DNA from: HGM13006 sp964518645
GTDB lineage: Bacteria; Bacillota; Clostridia; Oscillospirales; Oscillospiraceae
Reading direction: 5' to 3'
NCBI GenBank assembly: GCA_964518645.1
Contig: CAZFGL010000080.1
Coordinates: 1 to 10,099, forward strand
DNA length: 10,099 nucleotides
The position numbers and the translations under genes are program-made. The notes under the pieces were generated by a model that did not search any database, was not told where the DNA came from, and was given only the letters and a program-made list of their open reading frames with translations. Shown here piece after piece: positions 1 to 5,973 of the stretch. Each line of letters opens with the position of its first letter. The stretch's first letter is position 1.

Positions 1-10
1 TCTCTTCCAA
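1..10 (-). CDS. Possible start of next operon gene (TTG start), cut by window edge
   Basis: Reading the minus strand out of the left edge, a GGGAGG ribosome binding site (complement of 19-24) lies 8 bases before a TTG at 10-8, followed by codons for Glu and Glu. A downstream gene of a sugar ABC operon, such as the ATP-binding subunit, would be expected here because the gene upstream (115-1416) is a ribose-type binding lipoprotein. Only three codons are inside the window, so the product cannot be identified. The hairpin at 66-89 between the two genes would then be an attenuating or partial terminator. Confidence 0.25.
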
Positions 11-65
11 ATATAATGCCTCCCTCGTGTTTATTCGGAGGAATAACGTACTTCTTGTCAGAAAG

Positions 66-89
66 GGCGGCGCGGGCAACCGCGCCGCC
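66..89 (-). terminator. GC-rich hairpin after the binding-lipoprotein gene
   Basis: A perfect 10-bp stem (GGCGGCGCGG at 66-75 with CCGCGCCGCC at 80-89) encloses a GCAA loop on the plus strand (TTGC on the minus strand). It lies 25 bases past the stop codon of the minus-strand gene 115-1416. On the minus strand the stem is followed by CTTTCT rather than a clean T run, so it may be a leaky terminator, or an mRNA-stabilising hairpin that lets the binding protein accumulate above the downstream ABC genes, as is common in such operons. Confidence 0.55.
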
Positions 90-114
90 TCTCAGGTGTT
101 ACTTCACAGATGGA

Positions 115-1416
115 TCAGCCGATGAACTCAACAGTCTTATATGCGGATGCAGGATTCTCCATCTCACGGGTCCAGGTATCAGCATAGCCGTAAACGTTGC
201 AAACAGTGATGGTATCATAGAAGGTGTTGCCATAGCCGGGCTCAAAATCATAGCCCTCGATGCCGCAGGCGCTGAGCAGGATGTCTGCCAGATGCTCGCC
301 GGTGAAGACAGGAGGAATGATTACGGGAGAATCGGGCTGAAGCTCCTTAGCGAAAGCTTCCATAGCGTCGTAGGACTTGCCAACAGCGTTCTTAGCCTCG
401 TCGCCGTAAGGCATAGCGGGGTCGCCGTAGGTGGAGTAGCCCTTGATAGCGGAAGCAGCGTGGTTCTCCAGAGTCTCGTTGTAAACCTCGGTGAAGGTGG
501 TATCCTCGCCGTAGCAGGAGATAACACAGTAGTCAGCCAGATCCAGACCGTTGGTCTCGCAGTGCTCGACAATAGCGTCGTTCATGCCCAGAGCCAGCTG
601 GGGCTCGTAAGCGATGAAGATGTGGCAGTCGGGGTTAGCGGACAGAGCGTCCTGAGCGTTGCTGAATGCAGCGTTGTAGCCCTCGAGATAAGAGGTGTTG
701 GTAGCAACACGGGTCAGAATCTCGGAGGAGTCAACAGTACCAACGATGCCGTTGGAACGGTAGATGCCGTCAATGATGTCGGTGTAGATGTCGCAGAATA
801 CTTCGTACTTGCCGTCAGCATTCTTGGGGATGTTGCCGCCCTCGGCTACACGGGCCTCAACCCAGTTCTCAGCAGCCTTAACAGCCCACATGCCGGTAAT
901 TTCATAAGCGGTGTATACGCAGCCGGAGATGCCATACTCGGTGGGCTCAGCACCCAGATAAGCAACAGCGATGCCAGCCTCGAGAGCCTTGCCAACTACT
1001 TCCTGGAGCAGATCCACGTCCATAGCAGCGATCATCAGAGCGCCGACGTTACCAGCAGCAATTGCGTCTTCAACAAAGTTGACCTGATTTGCGGGGTTAC
1101 CCTCAGCGTCCTTCTTTGCATACTTGAAGCCTTCAGCCTCCATGATTGCGCCCATGGTATCGTTGATCCATACCAGGCCGTCAGCAGAGGTGGTGGGCAG
1201 GATAGACCATACTTCCTTCTGGCCATTCCAGGTGAAGTCAGCAGCAGGTGCTGCAACGGTCTCGCCAGCCTCGGAACCAGCCTCGGGAGCGGTCTCAGCA
1301 GCCTCGGAGTTTACCTCGGGAGCAGCGGAACCTTCAGCAGCTTCGGTAGTACCGCAGCCAGCGAACAGGCCCAGAACCATGACCACTGCCAGCAGCATTG
1401 CGAGCAATTTCTTCAT
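115..1416 (-). CDS. Ribose-type sugar ABC transporter substrate-binding lipoprotein
   Basis: A 433-residue lipoprotein that probably captures a sugar or similar small solute outside the membrane and hands it to an ABC importer. A lysine start and hydrophobic stretch (residues 4-20) end in a lipobox LFAG before Cys21, the predicted lipidation site. Residues about 22-60 are a low-complexity Ala/Glu/Ser/Thr linker. The rest resembles periplasmic-binding-protein type 1 (RbsB-like) proteins: a stretch reading VEDAIAAGNVGALMIAAMDV then LLQEVVGKALEAGIAVAYLG matches the family pattern in which a site number is followed by an 'EAGIPV' segment. The start at 1416 is supported by an AAGGAAGGA ribosome binding site. 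Its own promoter lies at 1493-1521. Ligand is unknown; the C-terminal region is longer than in simple ribose-binding proteins. No permease or ATPase gene is within the window. Confidence 0.85.
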   Translation of the reverse strand: MKKLLAMLLAVVMVLGLFAGCGTTEAAEGSAAPEVNSEAAETAPEAGSEAGETVAAPAADFTWNGQKEVWSILPTTSADGLVWINDTMGAIMEAEGFKYAKKDAEGNPANQVNFVEDAIAAGNVGALMIAAMDVDLLQEVVGKALEAGIAVAYLGAEPTEYGISGCVYTAYEITGMWAVKAAENWVEARVAEGGNIPKNADGKYEVFCDIYTDIIDGIYRSNGIVGTVDSSEILTRVATNTSYLEGYNAAFSNAQDALSANPDCHIFIAYEPQLALGMNDAIVEHCETNGLDLADYCVISCYGEDTTFTEVYNETLENHAASAIKGYSTYGDPAMPYGDEAKNAVGKSYDAMEAFAKELQPDSPVIIPPVFTGEHLADILLSACGIEGYDFEPGYGNTFYDTITVCNVYGYADTWTREMENPASAYKTVEFIG

Positions 1417-1447
1417 AATGATTCATTCCTTCCTTGATGATTACGGC

Positions 1448-1458
1448 TTGCGCCGCAA
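1448..1458. promoter_or_regulatory. Palindrome in the leader of the binding-lipoprotein gene
   Basis: TTGCGCCGCAA is a perfect inverted repeat (TTGCG, one central base, CGCAA). It lies in the predicted 5' untranslated leader of gene 115-1416, about 30 bases downstream of the predicted transcription start and before the ribosome binding site. A repressor operator at this place is plausible, but the repeat is short and no partner regulator is seen nearby. Confidence 0.25.
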
Positions 1459-1492
1459 CGGATTATTTGGGCATTATCGACCCAACTACCAC

Positions 1493-1521
1493 ATTTTAAT
1501 ACAAGCGCCCCGTGAAGTCAA
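1493..1521 (-). promoter_or_regulatory. Sigma-A type promoter for the binding-lipoprotein gene
   Basis: On the minus strand, TTGACT (complement of 1516-1521) and TAAAAT (complement of 1493-1498) are separated by exactly 17 bases; each matches the consensus at five of six positions. Transcription would start near 1486, leaving a leader of roughly 70 bases before the start codon at 1416. Confidence 0.75.
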
Positions 1522-1524
1522 TAG

Positions 1525-1547
1525 CAACCACCCGGTTAAGGGGGTTG
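1525..1547. promoter_or_regulatory. Imperfect inverted repeat just upstream of the lipoprotein promoter
   Basis: Arms CAACCACC (1525-1532) and GGGGGTTG (1540-1547) pair at seven of eight positions around a 7-base centre. They sit about 39 to 61 bases before the predicted transcription start of the minus-strand gene, the usual place for an activator or regulator site. No protein can be assigned. Confidence 0.25.
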
Positions 1548-1700
1548 AATTTTAAAAAAATGTGGCAATTTGTCTTTTTGGCTGACCGGATGTGCTGAAA
1601 ATCCTGAGATTTCGCTCCATTTTCAAGGACTTCCACCCACTTTATTCCACCAGATGTTAAGACTATTTTACATTTCTCTTCACTAAAACAACACATATGG

Positions 1701-1723
1701 TAGGGTCATGCATGAAAACCCTA
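1701..1723. promoter_or_regulatory. Inverted repeat TAGGGT-N11-ACCCTA next to the -35 box
   Basis: Two perfect 6-base arms (1701-1706 and 1718-1723) flank an 11-base centre that itself contains the 8-base palindrome CATGCATG (1707-1714). The repeat abuts the -35 box of the promoter for the OYE-like gene and is centred about 47 bases before the predicted start. The T-N11-A shape is like a LysR-type box, but no LysR gene is visible. Candidate operator only. Confidence 0.35.
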
Positions 1724-1752
1724 TTGCGTCACGCTTCTTTTCCCGGTATAAT
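1724..1752 (+). promoter_or_regulatory. Promoter for the OYE/enoate-reductase-like gene
   Basis: TTGCGT (1724-1729) is followed after 17 bases by a perfect TATAAT (1747-1752). The weak -35 box with a consensus -10 box and an inverted repeat directly upstream fits a promoter that is helped by an activator. The start would be near 1759, giving a leader of about 33 bases. Confidence 0.65.
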
Positions 1753-1791
1753 TAAGCTATCTAAATTTAATGATCGACAGGAGTGTTTCTT

Positions 1792-3720
1792 ATGGTCAGC
1801 CGCTATCCAAATCTGCTCTCCCCCTTCCAGGTGGGAAATGTTGTTTTCCGGAACCGTATGTTCACCGCACCCATGGGACTTCACGCCCTTCAGGGCGGGG
1901 AGCTGCACCCCACTGAGGCCATCATCACCCATTACGCCAACAAGGCAAAGGGCGGCGCCGCTGTGGTGACCTGCTCCGGCACCGGTGCATACCCTGTGAC
2001 CCCGGATAAGGATCACATGGCTTATGATCTCTACATTGGTCACTCCCAGCACTATCTGGCGCAGCTGGCCGATGCCATCCATTTCTACGGTGCCAAAGCT
2101 TCCATGGAGATTCAGGCCGCCACAAAGGAGCCCGGCTACTATGTCTCCGCCGGTCTGATAGTTCCCGGCCCGGGCATGATTCCCGGTCAGCCCACCAAGG
2201 AGCTGACAAAGGAGATGCTGGAGGACATTAAAAAGAACCTTCAGGATCAGGTCAAGCTGCTCAAGCGCATCGGTTTTGACATGTGCATGCTCCATATGGC
2301 CTACGACATGGGTCTGTTCGGTGGCTTCCTGAGTCTCAGAACCAACAAGCGTACAGACGAATACGGCTGCGACAGTCTTGAGAACCGGCTCCGGTTCCTG
2401 TGCGAGTGCTGCGATGCCATCCATCAGGCCGCAGGCAAGGATTTCCTCATTGAACTGCGTATGTCCGGCGAGCTTCCCGAAGGTGCCGGTTTTGGCATTG
2501 ATGAGGCATGTCAGATGGCAAAAATCGTGGAGGGGCATGCGGATATTCTCCATGTTCACGCCGGAACCGGCTGGCAGGCTCACTGCATGAGCTTCGAACC
2601 GGACACCCCCAACCTGTGGATGGCACAGAAAATCAAGGAAAGCGGTGCGAAGATCCCTGTGCTTACCATCGGCGGTTATCAGGATCTGGACGAAATGGAA
2701 GCTGCCATTGCAGAGGGCAAGGCCGATCTGATCTCCATGGCCCGTGGCTGGCTGGCGGATCCCAATCTGGGTACAAAGGCTTACGAGAATCAGGGCGAGG
2801 ACGTGGTTCCCTGCGTCAAGTGCATGCGCTGCCACGACTCCGCCTGCATCGACGGTGTCACCTTCGTCTGCACCGTTAACCCGGTGATGGGCATTGAGCA
2901 CAAAATGGCCGAATACGACAAGGCTCCTGACAGAGTTCGGAATGTTGCAGTGGTCGGCGGTGGCCCTGCCGGCATGCAGGTTGCACTTACCGCCGCAAAG
3001 CGTGGTCACAGAGTGACGCTGTTTGAAGAGAAGGAAACTCTGGGCGGCCAGCTGAACTTTGCTGATTACGCCTCCTTCAAGCACTCCCTTGCGAAATACA
3101 AGGATTATCTGATCTATCAGCTGGGCAAGTCCTCTGTGGAGGTGGCACTGGGTGTCAGAGCTACAAAGGAGATGCTCATCAAGGGCAACTATGATACTGT
3201 TATTGCCGCAGTCGGTGCCGAGCCTCTGATCCTGCCGCTTCCCGGTGCAGAAAATGCAGTCCCCGCTCCGGAAGTCTATGGCCATGAGGACGAACTTGGA
3301 AAGTCCGTGGTGGTCATCGGTGGCGGTCAGGTCGGCTGTGAGACCGCCCTGCACCTGACCGAAACCGGCCACGATGTGACCATTCTGGAAATGCAGGAAA
3401 AGATTCTGGTGGATGCCTCCGCCTCCTACCGGAACCGGCTCACCCGGAACATGGGATACCATGAGAATCTGAAAACCGTCACCGGTGGCAGATGCTCCGC
3501 CATCACCAACACCGGCGTTACCTATCTGGATCAGGAGGGTAAGGAACAGCAGCTGAAGGCCGATTCTGTGGTTATGGCCGCAGGTATGAGACCCAGAGCC
3601 GCAGAAGCCACTGCCCTCTACGCCCCCGAATACCGGCTCTACACCGTCGGTGACTGCGAAAAGGCTGCCAATGTTCAGAAGGCCATCCGTTCCGCCTTCG
3701 CCATTGCCATCACACTGTAA
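1792..3720 (+). CDS. NADH:flavin oxidoreductase, Old Yellow Enzyme / enoate-reductase-like, with 4Fe-4S cluster
   Basis: A 642-residue cytoplasmic flavoenzyme of the group that includes 2-enoate reductase, 2,4-dienoyl-CoA reductase (FadH), trimethylamine dehydrogenase and the bile-acid enzymes BaiCD/BaiH. It would move electrons from NAD(P)H through FAD and a 4Fe-4S cluster to FMN, usually to reduce an activated C=C bond. Visible parts: an N-terminal FMN barrel (about 1-335) with the RTNKRTDEYG and SLENR segments and ADLISMARGWLADPN (Arg318, phosphate grip); cluster cysteines C341, C344, C347 and C360, with extra C352; GxGxxG at 389-394 (FAD) and again at 510-515 (NAD(P)H). The length is normal for the family. 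ATG 1792 is chosen over the in-frame GTG 1783 because GGAG at 1780-1783 then sits 8 bases upstream. Substrate is unknown; the Tyr usual in the active site seems to be replaced by Gly174. Confidence 0.9.
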   Translation: MVSRYPNLLSPFQVGNVVFRNRMFTAPMGLHALQGGELHPTEAIITHYANKAKGGAAVVTCSGTGAYPVTPDKDHMAYDLYIGHSQHYLAQLADAIHFYGAKASMEIQAATKEPGYYVSAGLIVPGPGMIPGQPTKELTKEMLEDIKKNLQDQVKLLKRIGFDMCMLHMAYDMGLFGGFLSLRTNKRTDEYGCDSLENRLRFLCECCDAIHQAAGKDFLIELRMSGELPEGAGFGIDEACQMAKIVEGHADILHVHAGTGWQAHCMSFEPDTPNLWMAQKIKESGAKIPVLTIGGYQDLDEMEAAIAEGKADLISMARGWLADPNLGTKAYENQGEDVVPCVKCMRCHDSACIDGVTFVCTVNPVMGIEHKMAEYDKAPDRVRNVAVVGGGPAGMQVALTAAKRGHRVTLFEEKETLGGQLNFADYASFKHSLAKYKDYLIYQLGKSSVEVALGVRATKEMLIKGNYDTVIAAVGAEPLILPLPGAENAVPAPEVYGHEDELGKSVVVIGGGQVGCETALHLTETGHDVTILEMQEKILVDASASYRNRLTRNMGYHENLKTVTGGRCSAITNTGVTYLDQEGKEQQLKADSVVMAAGMRPRAAEATALYAPEYRLYTVGDCEKAANVQKAIRSAFAIAITL

Positions 3721-3725
3721 TTATC

Positions 3726-3755
3726 TGCCCCGGGCACATGATTGTGCCCGGGGCA
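3726..3755 (+). terminator. GC-rich hairpin after the OYE-like gene
   Basis: A 13-bp perfect stem (3726-3738 with 3743-3755; core GCCCCGGGCACA) closes a TGAT loop six bases after the stop codon at 3718-3720. There is no T run after it, so as an intrinsic terminator it is atypical; it could instead protect the mRNA 3' end or act with a termination factor. Confidence 0.55.
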
Positions 3756-3792
3756 CTATGCTGCCTGCATATGGAAATTTTAACAGAACTGA

Positions 3793-3821
3793 TTGAATTC
3801 TGGTTGCTTTTGTCGTAGAAT
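3793..3821 (+). promoter_or_regulatory. Promoter for the membrane-anchored propeller-like gene
   Basis: TTGAAT (3793-3798) and TAGAAT (3816-3821) are separated by 17 bases, a good sigma-A match. Transcription would start near 3828, about 50 bases ahead of the start codon at 3881. This suggests the gene is transcribed separately from the upstream reductase gene. Confidence 0.7.
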
Positions 3822-3880
3822 TTACAGGAACGCATTACTTATGCACCTGATTTAATAAAGAGAAAAAGGGGACCTGACGC

Positions 3881-5905
3881 ATGAACGAAGAAAACAAGAC
3901 CTTTGCAGTGCCTGAAGAAGACCTGCCCGTACGGGATACGACCGTTCCGGAGGGAAAACCGCCTGTAGAGAATACCGCAGCACCGGAAGAAACCGTTCCT
4001 GCGGAGAATCCTGCGGTACCGGAAGAAACCGTTCCTGTGGAGACTCCTGCGACACCGGAAGAAACTGTTCCTGTGGAGAATCCTGCGGCACCGGAAGAAA
4101 CCACCCCCGGGGATCCTGAGACTCCCCCCTCCCAGTATTATGACTGGGATGTGAACCGGGACACCTCCCCCGCTCCCGGATTCGTACCGGCTGCATCGCT
4201 TCCAACACCCGAACGCGATTTCACGCCCCCCGCAGCGGAGTCTGGCGACATTCCCGCTTATCCCGGCAGCTCTGTGCCGGAGGCACCGAAAAAGAAAAAG
4301 AAGAAACTGCCTCTTCTGATCGCCATCATCTGCGCGGTACTGGTCATCGTTGCCGGATGCATCGTCGGCACTGTTTTTCTCTCCGGCCAGTCAGACACAA
4401 CCGATATTCCCTCTCCCTACTTTGGCCGGGTGGATGAAGATGGTACCGCATACATTCCTCTGGCCGGTGGCGAGGTAATCACCATTAACGAGGACGTCGC
4501 CTACGCCGGATTTATCCCGAATTGCAACTCCGTGGTAGTCATGCTCACCGACGGCACGCTGTATCTGACTGACCCGGAGCTATCTGAAAAAACAGAAATC
4601 GCCACCGACTGCCACGATGTGTTCAGTCTGCGAAAAGACGGCTTCATTTACGAAAATAATAAGGGTATACTTCACCGGGTACTGCTGTCGGATCTCTCCG
4701 TAACAGAACTGGGCAAGCGCAAGGACATCGCCGTAACCATCGCAGATGACTCCATCAGTCTTATTTACGCAGACAATGACTACATTTATTCCCTGCCTGC
4801 CACAGAAGCCGAAGAATTCAAGCTGAGCAAGTGGTCCAATGCCATAAGATTGAAAGCAGTGTCCAACGACGGTCAGATTGCCGTATGGTGTGAAAAGGAT
4901 CGTGGCGACACCGGTACCCTTTATATCAGCGAAGGCGACGAGACGAGCAAGCTGGGAGAGGTCAACTATGACGACAACGACACCCACATTGCCTTCAGTA
5001 AGGATCAGCTGCTGTGCACCGTTTGCGACTACAGTGTTGACCAGCTCTGGATCAAGGCCAGAGGCGAGGATGCGGTAACCGCCAAGCTTGACGCACCCAT
5101 TGATTCCTCCACCATCTACACCAACGCCGGTATGCTGAGTGACGTCAATGCCGCCGATGTTACCGCACTGTATGTACGCATTGAGGGTCGCGAACACGCA
5201 AACCTTTACCATATTACCATGGATGGTGAACGGGAACGGGTGATCTCCGATATTCAGAATTTTGACCTTGTTGGAAATACCGCCGTATATCTGGACGGGG
5301 ACAACACCCTGTATTTCGCTACCCTGGAAGGGGATATGCTGTCGGATGAAATGGAGATCGCTCACGATGTTGACCTCTATGAGCTCACCGAAAACGGCAA
5401 ATATGTATACTATATGAAGGGCTGTGAAGATGATGCCGGTTCCCTGTACTGCTGTGAAACCGGCAAAAACGAACCGGTTCGGGTTGCCGCTGATGTATTC
5501 TGTCCCTTCGGTATCCTCATGGTCACCGAGTATTCTCAGGACGGCGCTACGGTTTACTATTTCAAGGACGGGGAATTTGCAGACGCCATCTGCGGCACCC
5601 TGATGGGCTGGAATGCCAGGGATGAGGAGTCTTTCAAAATTGCCTCTGATGTGGCCGTATTCTCCGTACAGAGTGTTCACTCCGATGCCATTGACAGCCA
5701 CGACTTCCTGTTTATGAAGTATCGCTCCACAGATGACTACGATAACGACATTGTAAACTGGATGCACTATGACGGAGAGGAATCCAACAAGCTGGCCACC
5801 GATGTCTACAGCGCCAGCACCCCGGATATCCCCGGTTCCATCTACGATGATCTGACGGATGATTCAGACGACAGCGAAGAGGACACAGACGGATTTAAAT
5901 TCTGA
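3881..5905 (+). CDS. Membrane-anchored protein, Pro/Glu repeat tail, propeller-like external region (unknown function)
   Basis: A 674-residue protein whose function I do not recognise. Residues 10-79 are a repeat of period 12 (pattern xPEETVPVENPA); 80-136 stay rich in Pro; six lysines (137-142) precede one membrane helix (about 143-168, LPLLIAIICAVLVIVAGCIV and onward). The lysines place the repeat tail in the cytoplasm and residues 170-674 outside. The external part has many short beta-strand-like segments of the kind 'GTLYLTD', 'GTLYISE', 'NTLYFAT', 'GSLYCCE', suggesting a beta-propeller as in DUF5050/WD40-like surface proteins. The C-terminus is very acidic (DDSDDSEEDTDG). It has its own promoter, and AAAAAGGGG ends 9 bases before the ATG. 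A role as sensor or envelope protein is inference only; no enzyme motif is visible. Confidence 0.85.
   Translation: MNEENKTFAVPEEDLPVRDTTVPEGKPPVENTAAPEETVPAENPAVPEETVPVETPATPEETVPVENPAAPEETTPGDPETPPSQYYDWDVNRDTSPAPGFVPAASLPTPERDFTPPAAESGDIPAYPGSSVPEAPKKKKKKLPLLIAIICAVLVIVAGCIVGTVFLSGQSDTTDIPSPYFGRVDEDGTAYIPLAGGEVITINEDVAYAGFIPNCNSVVVMLTDGTLYLTDPELSEKTEIATDCHDVFSLRKDGFIYENNKGILHRVLLSDLSVTELGKRKDIAVTIADDSISLIYADNDYIYSLPATEAEEFKLSKWSNAIRLKAVSNDGQIAVWCEKDRGDTGTLYISEGDETSKLGEVNYDDNDTHIAFSKDQLLCTVCDYSVDQLWIKARGEDAVTAKLDAPIDSSTIYTNAGMLSDVNAADVTALYVRIEGREHANLYHITMDGERERVISDIQNFDLVGNTAVYLDGDNTLYFATLEGDMLSDEMEIAHDVDLYELTENGKYVYYMKGCEDDAGSLYCCETGKNEPVRVAADVFCPFGILMVTEYSQDGATVYYFKDGEFADAICGTLMGWNARDEESFKIASDVAVFSVQSVHSDAIDSHDFLFMKYRSTDDYDNDIVNWMHYDGEESNKLATDVYSASTPDIPGSIYDDLTDDSDDSEEDTDGFKF
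3908..4111 (+). repeat. 36-bp period coding tandem repeat (12-residue Pro/Glu unit)
   Basis: Three nearly identical 36-base units at 3980-4015, 4016-4051 and 4052-4087, a partial one at 4088-4111, and two more diverged units from 3908. They encode x-P-E-E-T-V-P-V-E-N-P-A. Copies differ by only a few bases, so copy number may vary between strains. The region forms the predicted cytoplasmic tail of the membrane protein. Confidence 0.9.
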
Positions 5906-5918
5906 CCAATTCTCCTAT

Positions 5919-5960
5919 ATAAAAGGACGGCGATGCAACCGCGCATCGCCGTCCTTTTAT
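5919..5960. terminator. Bidirectional intrinsic terminator between convergent genes
   Basis: A perfect 18-bp stem (5919-5936 with 5943-5960) around the 6-base loop AACCGC. The stem starts with ATAAAAGG and ends with CCTTTTAT, so each strand reads a GC-rich hairpin followed by a T run. It lies 13 bases after the plus-strand stop (5905) and 13 bases after the minus-strand stop (5974), and serves both genes. Confidence 0.93.
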
Positions 5961-5973
5961 GTTCAGTTTTGAA

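Noticed and set aside
31..46. Small hairpin TTATTC-GGAG-GAATAA as a terminator
   Set aside because: Only six mostly A-T pairs and no T run; better explained as chance next to the possible ribosome binding site of the next gene.
16..1437. 473-codon open frame on the plus strand opposite the binding-lipoprotein gene
   Set aside because: It is antisense to a gene with a clear lipoprotein signal, promoter and ribosome binding site; its translation has no family features and it has no ribosome binding site of its own.
1729..3462. 577-codon open frame on the minus strand opposite the OYE-like gene
   Set aside because: Shadow frame caused by codon bias; the plus-strand product carries FMN, Fe-S and dinucleotide-binding motifs in the correct order.
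3980..4111. 36-base repeats as a CRISPR array
   Set aside because: Units are directly adjacent without spacers, are in frame and encode a regular 12-residue protein repeat.
4580..5767. 395-codon antisense frame within the membrane-protein gene
   Set aside because: Low-information translation with no promoter or ribosome binding site; the plus-strand gene has both plus a membrane helix.
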